64,000 bases of DNA from SHLQ01 sp033344795 (GTDB lineage Bacteria; Actinomycetota; Acidimicrobiia; Acidimicrobiales; SHLQ01): positions 2,356,001 through 2,420,000 of the forward strand of contig JAWPMS010000001.1 in assembly GCA_033344795.1 (NCBI GenBank), written 5' to 3'. Below, in pieces: positions 7,219 to 16,806 of the stretch. Under the pieces are notes generated by a model. It ran no database searches, was not told the origin of the DNA, and was given only the letters and a program-made list of their open reading frames with translations. Made by a program: the position numbers and the translations under genes. Numbering within the stretch: the stretch's first letter is position 1; each line of letters opens with the position of its first letter.

Positions 7219-10200
7219 ATGACCAACTCGGTGTACCTCTCACCACGACGCTCTCTCACACCGTCGCAGGAACTGATCTGGACATCGCAGAGGCTGCAAC
7301 CGGATTCACCGCATCAGAACATGGCGCTGATCACGAGGTTCGACGCCCCCATCGACGCTGGCCGTTTCTTGCACGCGGTGGACGTCGTCGCGAGTCGCAG
7401 CGATGCGTTGCGGACGACGGTCCGCGAGGTCGATGGGGTTCCGCACCCCGCCATCGCCTCAGCCACACCGTCACCGTGCACGGTGCTGCGCCTCGACGAA
7501 GCCCGCCTCGACGACTGGCTCGCCGATCGGATCGCTCGACCGATCGACATCGCCACCGCCGCATACGAGTCCGTGCTGCTCGATCACGGATCAGACCGCT
7601 GGTCTTGGTTCGTCAACGTGCATCACATCGTCATCGATGCTGCGAGTTCCGCCAACTTCTTCAATGCGGTCGCCGATGAGTATCACGGTTCGCCTGCGGA
7701 CGTTCCGAGCTACACCGACGTGTGGACCGAGATGTCCAGCCAGAGTGATACGGCCCGCTTCGAAAAGGCGCGCGATCACTGGGCGCTGAGCCGAGAGGCC
7801 ACGCCCACTTCGATGTACCGACCAGACTCGGGTCCCACCAGCACCGCCGATCGCATCACAATCGAGATGGACTCCGGACGACAAACGCAACTCGACGCGT
7901 TGCTCTCCGATCGTTTCAAACTGCTCAGCCCGGACCTGTCGCTCATGACGGCACTCGCCACCGCGCTGTCGGCCTATCTCGCACGGCTCGGAAACGAATC
8001 CATCACGATCGGCATTCCGATTCATCACCGCAGCACGAAGGCGGCGAAGGCAGTGATTGGACCGCTGGTCGAGATGTTCCCACTTCAGGTCGAGGTTCGC
8101 GACGACGACACGTTTGGCTCCCTGCACGATCGAGTGACCCGGAGCGTCTTCGAGCTTCTGCGATACGCCCTACCTGGCACGAGTCCGCGTCAATCGTTCG
8201 ATGTCGTGCTCAATGTGCACGGGGCCACCCTTGGATCATTCGGTCCCATACCAGCCCACACGACGTGGATCCACCCAGGGCACATCGACCCGCACCATCG
8301 CCTGCGGGTCCAAGCACTCGACTACGACGGCTCCGGCACCCTGGATCTCGGTCTGGATGTGAACCACCGGATCGCCGACGCGGATCATCGCCGGCGCGCA
8401 GGGGAGCACTTCGCAACCGTGCTCGATGTAATGGTCTCCAGCCCCGACACGAAGATTCATTCCGTCGTCTTGGTCGGTGAGGGTGAGCGACTCTTGCTCG
8501 AGCCACTCACGAACCCCTCGGCCGGAACGCCGATCGACGACGTGGCTCCAGCAGTCGTCGCCGACCGTCTGCGCGCCAACCGCGATGTGCCGACACTCGC
8601 CCATGGCAACCGGGTGCTGTCGGCCGTCGAGCTCGACGATCGAATCGAAACGGTCTCGACGACCTTGCGTCGTGCCGGAATTGGCCGAGGAGACCTGATC
8701 GGTATCGAGATGCCGATCGGCATCCCGGCGGTGATTGCGATCCACGGGGTTTTGCGTGCTGGTGCGGCCTTTGTTCCGATCGATCCGACCTATCCCGACG
8801 CACGCCGCGAGCACATCCGCACGGACTCTGGTTGCGCTCTGGTGCTGACCTCGCTCGAAGAGCTCGAAGCGCTCGAAGTGACGGACGCTCCGACCGTTGG
8901 CTCGAGCGACGTCTCTGCCGACGATCTTGCCTATGTGATCTACACGTCGGGTTCGACCGGTCTTCCAAAGGGTGTGCCGATCACGCACCGGGGCCTCTCG
9001 GAGTATCTGGGATTCGCCCACGGTGCCTATGCGAAGCGCGAGGGTGCGTCCACACATCAGCTCTGCATGCCTCTGTTCACGTCGCTGTCCTTCGACCTGA
9101 CGATCACCACGTTGTTCTTGCCCCTTCTTGCCGGCGGCCTGATGACCGTGCACCCCGAGGGCGGACTTCCGGCTCTGCGCGAGATCGTCGATGAAGGTCG
9201 AGCGACCATCTTGAAGGCAACACCTTCACACCTGGAGCTTCTCGTTCGGATGCTCGATGCCGAGCATCCGCTCCGAACGCTGATTGTCGGCGGCGAAGCA
9301 TTCATGACCGATCTCGCTGATCGCCTGATCGATGTCCTGGGCGAGGATGTCGCGATCTTCAACGAATACGGACCGACAGAGGCGGTCGTTGGCTGCATGG
9401 AACATCTGTATGTTCCGGCGGCAGACCCTGGCCCCGAGGTACCCATTGGTCGACCAGCGCCTGGCGTCGAACTTCACATTCTCGACCGTTTCGGCCGACC
9501 CGTTCCCCTGGGCGTCGCAGGCGAGTTGGCAATTCACCGACCTGGCATGACGCAGGGATACCTGGGTCGACCTGACTTGAACGAGGCGAAACTCGTGCAC
9601 ATCGAGGACTCAGGTTCGGAGTCGCTTCTCTATCGAACCGGTGACCTCGTCCGAATGCTCGATGCAGACCGCATGGTGTACCTCGGTCGAATCGATGAGC
9701 AGATCAAGGTTGGCGGGATCCGTCTCGAACCGGGCGAAATCGAACACATCGCCCTGCAACTTCCGGGCGTGCAACGAGCTGTTGCCGGACTCTGGACTCC
9801 CGACCCGAACAGCGCAGTGGAACACTGCGTTCGTTGCGGACTTGGTTCCGACGTCCCCGACGTGACCATCGATGGCGATGGAGTCTGTTCGAGCTGTCAT
9901 CACTTCGATCTCGTTGCACCGCAGGCCGAGGCCTGGTTCAAGGATGAAGACGACCTCGCCCTCGCGCTCTCCGACGCTCGCAACCGATCCACCGGTGACT
10001 ACGACGTCGTCCACTTGATCTCCGGTGGCAAGGACTCGACCTACGCGCTCTACAAGCTCGTCGAGATGGGTGCTCGCGTCTTCGCCATCACGTTGGACAA
10101 TGGCTACATCGCGGACGTTGCGAAGGCCAACGTTCGCCGGGCGACGAGCGCCTTGGGGGTCGACCACGAATTCGTCACCGTCGACGGCATGGACGAGATC

Positions 10201-13200
10201 TTCCGAGACAGCCTCGACCGCTTCTCCAATGTGTGCAACGGCTGTTACAAGGCGATCTACACCATTGCGTTGGCCAAAGCTGAAGAGCTGGGAATCGGAG
10301 CGATTGTGACCGGCCTGTCTCGCGGGCAGTTCTTCGAGACCCGCCTGGTGCCCGGCATGTTCGAATCCGATCGATTCGACCCCGAGGCCATCGACGAGAT
10401 GGTCAAGCAAGCACGACACGTCTACCACTCCACACCCGACGCGGTGTCCGAGCACATGGATGTCGACTTTCTCGACGACGAAACGATCTTTGATCGCATC
10501 ACGTTCATCGACTTCTACCGATACGTCGACGTCGAGCTGAGCGAGCTCTATCGCGCGCTCGACAGCAGCGGCACCTGGCAGCGGCCGCCAGATTCGGGTC
10601 GCTCAACCAATTGCCTGATCAACGCTGCCGGAATCTTCGTTCACAAAATCGAACAGGGACATCACAACTACGCCGCCCCATACAGTTGGGACGTTCGGCT
10701 TGGTCACAAGACTCGCGACGAGGCGCTCTACGAACTCGACGACCCAATGGATGACGCAGAGCTCTCGGCGATCACCAATATGCTCGCCGAGGTTGGCTAT
10801 GAACCGCGCAAGCCTGAGGTGCTCACACTTTGGGTCGAGGCGACCTCCGATCTCGACCTCGAGTTGTTGCGAGAGGATCTGACGTCGGGCCTGCCCGCGC
10901 ACGCTGTTCCGCAGGCGATCGAGCTGGTGGACACGATTCCTCTCACGACCAATGGCAAGGTTGATTCATCGGCTCTCCCCGCTCCGGCCTTCCGACGCAC
11001 AGGGGCTACGCCAGGCGAAGGTCGGGTGCCCGAGTCGCGAACCGAAATTCAGATCGCTTCTGTCTGGGAGACCGTTCTCGGGCTGACGGGCGTCCGAGCA
11101 ACCGACGACTTCTTCGCCCTCGGTGGCACGTCGCTCCACGCACTCGAGATGATCGTTCGTGTGAGCGACCACTTCGACCTCGTCGTTCCCGAGTCGATCG
11201 CCTTCACCCGACGCACCATCGCTGATCTCGCGACGCACATCGACGACGCACTCGGGGCCATCACCGATGACCCAGCCGAGGCGGTTTCTGCACGTGCGGC
11301 CCTGACCATTCCCGACGTCGAGAGCGACCGACTGCCGTTGTCGGCGGGCGAAGACGCGATGTTGTACGAGTGGAGGCGCGATCCGTCCGACACCCGCTAC
11401 AACGTGGCCCGCCTTTACTCCCTCCCGGCTGACGTCGATCTCGCTCGATTCACCGAAGCGGTCCGTGTGGTGGTTGCACATCAACCGACTCTGCACACCT
11501 CGTATGGGCCCCGACGAAACACACTCTCTGTCGACGCAGCCCTGTGGGTCGGTGAGGCAAAATCTGAGGTGGCGAGGCTTTCCGAGTTGGCCGACAGCAT
11601 CAACCAGATGCAATTCGACCTGATCACCGGTCGGCTGATCACACTTCACTACCTGCGAAGCGATCACCCTTCGGACAGGGGAGTCGTCGGCGCGCTGCTT
11701 CGGACGCACCACATCGTGAGCGATGCTGGTTCGCTCGACGTCCTCTGGAACCAGATCGATCAGGCATACCGGGGCGAGACGCTTGCACCCCTCGCAGTCT
11801 CGTACGCGGCGCACGGGGTCTGGCAGCGTCAGAGGTCGGCCGATCCAGAGGTGGTGTGGAGCCCGGCCGAGGCGCCCGGCGAATTGCTCATTCGAGGATC
11901 GCAGCCCGAGCCCGACGGATATGTCCATCGTGATGCACCGATATCCATGAGCCAGATGCGCAACGCGCCAGCGACCACCCCGTTCGCGAGTGCCCTCACC
12001 GCGTTGGCTGCATCGATGGCGCCGTATCACGACCGGTCAACCTTTGAGCTCACGGTGACTTCTTCGGTGCGTGACCATCCAGATCTGGCCAATGTGGTCG
12101 GATACTTCTTGAACCCGCTCCCGCTGCTCGTCGATGTTGATTCGACGAGGTCGGTTGCATCGCTGGCCGATGATGTGAGCGGACAGCTCGCCGTCGCGCT
12201 GGAACACCGCGCGGTGCCGTTTGGCTCCATCGTGCGATCCGCGAGGACGCGGGGTCTGACGCCGCCATCCGGTCGGATCATGCTCGCGGTCGAAGATCTT
12301 GCCCCATCAGAGCTCGACGGGGTTCCGGTCGATCACACGATCTTGTCCTCCGGAACCGCCGTCAACGACCTGACGTTCTTCGTGCAAATCCGCGAGGAGC
12401 TCGTCGAGTTGGGCGTGGAGTATCGAGGCGCAACGATCGGCCGTTCTCTCGCGACGCGTTTGCTCGACGAGTTCGCGCAGACGCTGCTGGCACTCGTCGA
12501 TGACCCCTCTCGGGCCGTTGGAGACCTGGGCGTCCGACCCGCGCCTCTCCGCGGTCGAGAACTCACCTCCCCTCCAATCCAGGCGTCAACGCTCATCGAC
12601 GAGTCGATCGACGCAGTTCCCGACCGACCGGCTGTTCGCTGTGGAAACTCGATGCTCACCTACGCAGAATTGGATGAGCGGTCGCGCTCCCTGGCGGCAC
12701 GCTTGCGGGCCGTGGGCGTAGGCGCCGGCGACCGGGTCGCAGTTGTGCTTCCACGCTCTACCCATCTGCCCGTAGCTATTCGGGCCAGTTGGATACTCGG
12801 CGCGAGTTACGTCCCGATCGATGTTTCGCAGCCCGCGTCGCGTGTGACCGAGCTGCTTTCGGCAGCGGACGTGGTCGCTGCTGTCACCTCAGGCGATGGC
12901 CATCGAGGTCTCACCGAAGTCACGACCGTCAACATCGATCATGGCGACAACGCGGTGCTCCCCGTGACCCGCAAACATGCGACCGAGCCCAGCGACGAGG
13001 CATATGTCATCTTCACTTCGGGCTCAACCGGCCGTCCGAAGGGTGTGCCGATCTCGCACGCGAACCTGGCGGCATCGCTTGCGGCTCGACGCGAGTGGTA
13101 CGAGGACCCCGTCGACCGGTACCTGGTGGTCTCGAGCGCTGGCTTTGATTCATCGGTAGCCGGTCTCTTCTGGGCGCTCGCTGACGGTGGTGAGATCGTC

Positions 13201-15198
13201 TTGCCGACCGAGGATGAGGTTCACAATGTCGACGCGCTGCTGACTCTGATCGAGAAGTCCGCGCCGTCGCACACCCTGATGGTGCCTTCGCTCTACGGAG
13301 CTCTGCTCAGCCGACAGTCGGGTCCGCTACCCGCCATCACCACGGTGATCGTTGCGGGAGAAGCCTGTCCCCCTGCCTTGGTGGCCGAACACCATGCCGT
13401 CGCGCCAGGAGTGGAGTTGACAAACGAGTACGGACCCACCGAAGCCACGGTGTGGTCGACGGTTCATCGTTGTACAGCCGACGATGCGATGTTGGTACCG
13501 ATCGGTCGCCCGATCCCCGGCGTCGCGGTCGAAGTCGTCGACGACCACGGACAGTCGCTCCCGTTCGATGCTGCGGGTGAATTGTGGGTTTCTGGTCCGG
13601 GCGTGGCGGACGGATATCTTGGCGAAACGCAGTCGACTGCGTTTCTCCCTGACCGGGGGACTGGTCCGATCTATCGAACCGGCGACCTGGTTGTTCGCCG
13701 GGATGACGGTGTCCTCGAATTCCTGGGGCGGATCGATTCACAGCTCTCCGTGGGTGGCGTGCGGATCGAACCAGCCGAGGTCGAGAACGTTCTGAGTGCA
13801 ATTCCCGGCGTGTCCGCGGCGATCGTCGATCTTCGTGGTCGTCAGCTCATCGGCTGGGTGGAGAGCGCCCAGCAGCTCTCGAGTGCCGACCTCGTGAAAT
13901 CGGTTGCCGCGGTCCTTCCTCAGACGCACGTCCCAAAACGAATCATCGTTCTTCCCCGGCTTCCACGAACCCAGAATGGGAAGGTCGATCGCGCCGCGAC
14001 CGGCGAGCTTCCCGCCGAAGCCCCTAGCGGGTCGTTGCCCGATGTCGCTTCAGACGAATCGGACGGCCTTGATCCCGTCGTTGCCTCGGTCACCGCCATC
14101 TTCATGGCAGCCTTCGATGGCGAGCCGATGACGCCCCATACCGACTTCTTCGATGCCGGCGGAGACTCGCTTCGCGCCGTCGCCCTCGTATCACTTCTCG
14201 AAGCCGAGTTCGGCCGACGGGTCGCTATTGGTGAATTGATCGATGCGCCCACACCCACGTCGCTCGCCGCGCGCCTCGACCAGGCCCCACAGGTGATCGA
14301 TGGTGTGCCGGCGGCCTCCATTGCAGACGATGGCGTCGTCGGCCGCGCGCAGGTCGCCGCTCGCCCCGATGGACTGGTCGAATGGCTTCGCTCATCTGGT
14401 TCTCAGAGGCCCTTGATCGTGTTGCCTCCCGGTGGCGGAAACCTGCTGCGGTATGCGCCGCTCGTGAAGAACCTCGACGAAGACATTCCCGTCGTCGGCG
14501 TGCGTCTGCCGGGAGCTGACGCTCGCAGCGAGATCGTGGATTCCATCGCTGCCCAGGCGGTCACGATGCTCGAAGCGCTGGACAGCGCCGTCGATCACGG
14601 CCCATACCGTTTGCTCGGCTGGTCTACAGGTGGTCTCCTTGCCTGGGAGATCGGCCGTCTGCTTCAGGAGCGAGGCGACGAAGTCGAGATCGTCGCAATG
14701 GTCGACACGGTGATGGCGGGCCTCAAGGTGGACGACACCGGAACGATCGCCAATAAGTACGCCGACATGTTGCGCGAGGAAGGCATCCGATCCGTTGTCG
14801 AGGAAGGAACCTCCCGTGTGCGGGAGCGTGTGTCGTTTGCTCTCGCTCGGCGGCGATATCGGTCCGCCCGTGAAGCTGGGCAGACGCCGTCGCTCGAAGA
14901 TGCAGAGCGTCAACTGGGCCCGGTCATCCGTCGTGCAGCACTGAACTATCGACCGAAGTTCCTCGATCTACCGATCGTGTATTTCTCGGCGAGTGCGTCC
15001 GAGGATGCGGTCACGGTCGATCCGTGGACCGAGGTTCAGGGGTCGGATCGTCCGCTCGATGTGGTTGTCATCGAAGGTGTGCACTTTCTCCCGGAGGACG
15101 AGTGCATCATCGGGCGCCATCGTGTGCACGAGCTGGTCGCGGCGTTGCACGCACGCCTGCGGTCCAACGGCGGTGAAGGTCAGAGGGCTGCCGTATAA
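7219..15198 (+). CDS. Two-module NRPS, C-A[PP-loop]-T-C-A-T-TE, with ATPase domain embedded in the first A domain
   Basis: 2659 residues. C1: about 1-425, HHIVIDA 135-141. A1: about 430-1255, with YTSGSTGLPKG 575-585, D626, NEYGPTE 715-721, GRIDEQIKVGG 823-833 and A10 NGK with K1247. The pocket residues give DLTKIGEVGK, one change from the Asn code DLTKLGEVGK. Between A8 and A10, residues about 865-1195 form an inserted domain: C870xxC873...C890xxC893, the PP-loop SGGKDST (935-941) and C1006xxC1009. This layout is known from N-acetyl sugar amidotransferases (WbpG/WbuX). T1: S1305. C2: HHIVSDA 1497-1503. A2: FTSGSTGRPKG 1932-1942, code DSALIAEVWK (substrate unassigned), K2255. T2: S2317. TE: S2469 in GWSTGG, D2496, H2622. 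No epimerase domain or MbtH gene is present. Predicted product: starter-X(Asn-derived)-X, released by the thioesterase. Confidence 0.92.
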   Translation: MTNSVYLSPRRSLTPSQELIWTSQRLQPDSPHQNMALITRFDAPIDAGRFLHAVDVVASRSDALRTTVREVDGVPHPAIASATPSPCTVLRLDEARLDDWLADRIARPIDIATAAYESVLLDHGSDRWSWFVNVHHIVIDAASSANFFNAVADEYHGSPADVPSYTDVWTEMSSQSDTARFEKARDHWALSREATPTSMYRPDSGPTSTADRITIEMDSGRQTQLDALLSDRFKLLSPDLSLMTALATALSAYLARLGNESITIGIPIHHRSTKAAKAVIGPLVEMFPLQVEVRDDDTFGSLHDRVTRSVFELLRYALPGTSPRQSFDVVLNVHGATLGSFGPIPAHTTWIHPGHIDPHHRLRVQALDYDGSGTLDLGLDVNHRIADADHRRRAGEHFATVLDVMVSSPDTKIHSVVLVGEGERLLLEPLTNPSAGTPIDDVAPAVVADRLRANRDVPTLAHGNRVLSAVELDDRIETVSTTLRRAGIGRGDLIGIEMPIGIPAVIAIHGVLRAGAAFVPIDPTYPDARREHIRTDSGCALVLTSLEELEALEVTDAPTVGSSDVSADDLAYVIYTSGSTGLPKGVPITHRGLSEYLGFAHGAYAKREGASTHQLCMPLFTSLSFDLTITTLFLPLLAGGLMTVHPEGGLPALREIVDEGRATILKATPSHLELLVRMLDAEHPLRTLIVGGEAFMTDLADRLIDVLGEDVAIFNEYGPTEAVVGCMEHLYVPAADPGPEVPIGRPAPGVELHILDRFGRPVPLGVAGELAIHRPGMTQGYLGRPDLNEAKLVHIEDSGSESLLYRTGDLVRMLDADRMVYLGRIDEQIKVGGIRLEPGEIEHIALQLPGVQRAVAGLWTPDPNSAVEHCVRCGLGSDVPDVTIDGDGVCSSCHHFDLVAPQAEAWFKDEDDLALALSDARNRSTGDYDVVHLISGGKDSTYALYKLVEMGARVFAITLDNGYIADVAKANVRRATSALGVDHEFVTVDGMDEIFRDSLDRFSNVCNGCYKAIYTIALAKAEELGIGAIVTGLSRGQFFETRLVPGMFESDRFDPEAIDEMVKQARHVYHSTPDAVSEHMDVDFLDDETIFDRITFIDFYRYVDVELSELYRALDSSGTWQRPPDSGRSTNCLINAAGIFVHKIEQGHHNYAAPYSWDVRLGHKTRDEALYELDDPMDDAELSAITNMLAEVGYEPRKPEVLTLWVEATSDLDLELLREDLTSGLPAHAVPQAIELVDTIPLTTNGKVDSSALPAPAFRRTGATPGEGRVPESRTEIQIASVWETVLGLTGVRATDDFFALGGTSLHALEMIVRVSDHFDLVVPESIAFTRRTIADLATHIDDALGAITDDPAEAVSARAALTIPDVESDRLPLSAGEDAMLYEWRRDPSDTRYNVARLYSLPADVDLARFTEAVRVVVAHQPTLHTSYGPRRNTLSVDAALWVGEAKSEVARLSELADSINQMQFDLITGRLITLHYLRSDHPSDRGVVGALLRTHHIVSDAGSLDVLWNQIDQAYRGETLAPLAVSYAAHGVWQRQRSADPEVVWSPAEAPGELLIRGSQPEPDGYVHRDAPISMSQMRNAPATTPFASALTALAASMAPYHDRSTFELTVTSSVRDHPDLANVVGYFLNPLPLLVDVDSTRSVASLADDVSGQLAVALEHRAVPFGSIVRSARTRGLTPPSGRIMLAVEDLAPSELDGVPVDHTILSSGTAVNDLTFFVQIREELVELGVEYRGATIGRSLATRLLDEFAQTLLALVDDPSRAVGDLGVRPAPLRGRELTSPPIQASTLIDESIDAVPDRPAVRCGNSMLTYAELDERSRSLAARLRAVGVGAGDRVAVVLPRSTHLPVAIRASWILGASYVPIDVSQPASRVTELLSAADVVAAVTSGDGHRGLTEVTTVNIDHGDNAVLPVTRKHATEPSDEAYVIFTSGSTGRPKGVPISHANLAASLAARREWYEDPVDRYLVVSSAGFDSSVAGLFWALADGGEIVLPTEDEVHNVDALLTLIEKSAPSHTLMVPSLYGALLSRQSGPLPAITTVIVAGEACPPALVAEHHAVAPGVELTNEYGPTEATVWSTVHRCTADDAMLVPIGRPIPGVAVEVVDDHGQSLPFDAAGELWVSGPGVADGYLGETQSTAFLPDRGTGPIYRTGDLVVRRDDGVLEFLGRIDSQLSVGGVRIEPAEVENVLSAIPGVSAAIVDLRGRQLIGWVESAQQLSSADLVKSVAAVLPQTHVPKRIIVLPRLPRTQNGKVDRAATGELPAEAPSGSLPDVASDESDGLDPVVASVTAIFMAAFDGEPMTPHTDFFDAGGDSLRAVALVSLLEAEFGRRVAIGELIDAPTPTSLAARLDQAPQVIDGVPAASIADDGVVGRAQVAARPDGLVEWLRSSGSQRPLIVLPPGGGNLLRYAPLVKNLDEDIPVVGVRLPGADARSEIVDSIAAQAVTMLEALDSAVDHGPYRLLGWSTGGLLAWEIGRLLQERGDEVEIVAMVDTVMAGLKVDDTGTIANKYADMLREEGIRSVVEEGTSRVRERVSFALARRRYRSAREAGQTPSLEDAERQLGPVIRRAALNYRPKFLDLPIVYFSASASEDAVTVDPWTEVQGSDRPLDVVVIEGVHFLPEDECIIGRHRVHELVAALHARLRSNGGEGQRAAV

Positions 15199-16142
15199 CG
15201 GCTCACCCGGTCGACCAGTCCGCCGTATCGCTTCTCGAGCGCACCTTCCACATCATCGGGTTCCGCCACCACGGCGAATGTTTTGAGCATTCCATCGTCG
15301 ATGACGTCGGCCAGTTCGGCCCAGCGATTCGACTTCGTCAGCGAGTTGAGCTCGAGTTGGGCATCTCCCCAGCCATGGAAGTCCAAGACGTCTTTGTATG
15401 CCGGTGTCGATCCATAGAAGCCGATCTGCTGTTTGATCGCAATCGCCGAAGCGGCCATCTCGTCTTCGTCGTCTCCGGTGACGACGAACGCCGGGAGTGA
15501 TACCTCGACTTCATCATGGGGACGGTTCGCATCGTCCATGTACTTGCGCATCTTTGGAAGCGCCACCGACGCGAAGTGTTCCGGCGTCGTGAAGGGGTGG
15601 ACCATCCATCCGCTGCACTGTTCGGCGGCCACCTTCACCATCAGTGGCCCAACAGCAGCGAGAAAGACTCGTGGCCGACCGTGACTCGCCGGACCCGGGT
15701 TGAAGAAGTCCGTCATCAGGATGTGTGTGTAGTGCTCACCTTTGAATCGGAGCGGTTCGCCGGTGTCCCAACAGTCCCAAATGGCTTCCAGGGCAGCGAT
15801 GAATTCACGCATCCTGGCCGCTGGCGCGGTCCATGGCATCGAAAATCGCTTCGTGATGTGTGGTTTGATCTGGCTCCCGAGACCGAGAATCATCCGGCCC
15901 TCCGAGAACTCGTTGAGATCACGCGCCGTGTGGGCGAGCGTCATTGGATTGCGAGCGAACGCAACGGCGATCGAGGTACCGAGATCCAGCCGCTCGGTCG
16001 ATTCCGCCGCGAGGACCAACGGTAGGAATGGGTCATGCGACGTTTCCGCCGTGAAGGCCCCAGCGAATCCTCGTTCTTCGAGACTTGCGGCTTGGTCGCC
16101 CACGCGGGCGAGGTCGTTGTGCAGGGTTGCGTCCGAGAGCAT
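15180..16142 (-). CDS. LLM-class (F420-dependent-like) oxidoreductase
   Basis: A 320-residue bacterial-luciferase-like TIM barrel. Visible family blocks are LDLGTSIAVAFARNPM, GRMILGLGSQIKPHI, RVFLAAVGPLMVKVAAE and SGWMVHPF. This matches the actinobacterial 'F420-dependent oxidoreductase' subgroup usually annotated TIGR03617. The cofactor is inferred from the family and not visible directly. It converges on the NRPS gene with a 19-bp overlap of the 3' ends, and it is divergent from the HAD gene with about 39 bp between starts. Whether it belongs to the peptide pathway is uncertain; orientation argues for separate transcription. Confidence 0.85.
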   Translation of the reverse strand: MLSDATLHNDLARVGDQAASLEERGFAGAFTAETSHDPFLPLVLAAESTERLDLGTSIAVAFARNPMTLAHTARDLNEFSEGRMILGLGSQIKPHITKRFSMPWTAPAARMREFIAALEAIWDCWDTGEPLRFKGEHYTHILMTDFFNPGPASHGRPRVFLAAVGPLMVKVAAEQCSGWMVHPFTTPEHFASVALPKMRKYMDDANRPHDEVEVSLPAFVVTGDDEDEMAASAIAIKQQIGFYGSTPAYKDVLDFHGWGDAQLELNSLTKSNRWAELADVIDDGMLKTFAVVAEPDDVEGALEKRYGGLVDRVSRYTAAL

Positions 16143-16181
16143 GCACCGATGTTAGATACTGCTCGCTGCTACCGTGCGACG

Positions 16182-16790
16182 ATGCATCGTCACATCTCCG
16201 TCGTTTTCGATCTGGGCAACGTCTTGATCGAGTGGGATCGACGCAACCTTTTTGCGAAGCTCATCGATGATCCAATCGAGTTGCAGGCCTTCTTGGACAC
16301 CGTTTTCACCATGGAGGACAACATGGAGCTCGACCGCGGCACGCCACTGCATGATGTGGCCAGCGCCGTCGCGGCACGACATCCCGAGCAGCGAGAACTC
16401 GTGATGGCATTCGCAGATCGTTGGGTGGAGACCCTGGGGGGTGTCATCGAGGGAACGGTGGAAATTCTCGACGAGCTGAGTCTCAACGGCGTGCCCCTCT
16501 ATGCGCTCAGCAACTGGGGGCGCGACACCTTTGCGATGATCGAACCCAACTACTCCTTCTTCGAGTTGTTCGACGGCATGGTGATCAGCGGCCGGGAGGG
16601 TGTGATCAAACCCGATCCCGCGATCTTCGATCTGCTCTGCACCCGGTATGGATTCGCGCCGGAGGATGCCGTGTTCATCGACGACTCTGGAGCGAATGTC
16701 GCTGCTGCCATGTCGCTCGGGTTCGACGCGCTGCTGTTCGAACGACCCGATCGCCTGCGTCAACAGCTGGTCGAACGAAATCTTCTCTGA
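16182..16790 (+). CDS. HAD-superfamily hydrolase (subfamily IA)
   Basis: A 202-residue haloacid-dehalogenase-like phosphatase. Motif I is FDLGNVL with nucleophile D10. Motif II is in YALSNWGRD, motif III is the Lys of KPDPAIF and motif IV is FIDDSGANV. The cap region between motifs I and II is alpha-helical, as in YihX/2-haloacid dehalogenase relatives. The reading frame is open further upstream, but ATG 16182 gives the canonical N-terminus (HISVVFDLGNV) and leaves room for the divergent LLM gene. The substrate, probably a small phosphorylated metabolite, cannot be told from sequence. Confidence 0.85.
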   Translation: MHRHISVVFDLGNVLIEWDRRNLFAKLIDDPIELQAFLDTVFTMEDNMELDRGTPLHDVASAVAARHPEQRELVMAFADRWVETLGGVIEGTVEILDELSLNGVPLYALSNWGRDTFAMIEPNYSFFELFDGMVISGREGVIKPDPAIFDLLCTRYGFAPEDAVFIDDSGANVAAAMSLGFDALLFERPDRLRQQLVERNLL

Positions 16791-16806
16791 CCTACGTCGA
16801 CCGGCA

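Noticed and set aside
8236..10455. Several long minus-strand frames within the NRPS gene
   Set aside because: All are complementary to conserved NRPS motifs and have compositions typical of antisense frames.
12789..13148. Possible frameshift in the second A domain suggested by an overlapping frame
   Set aside because: The main frame is continuous through A3-A10, so the alternative frame is a shadow.
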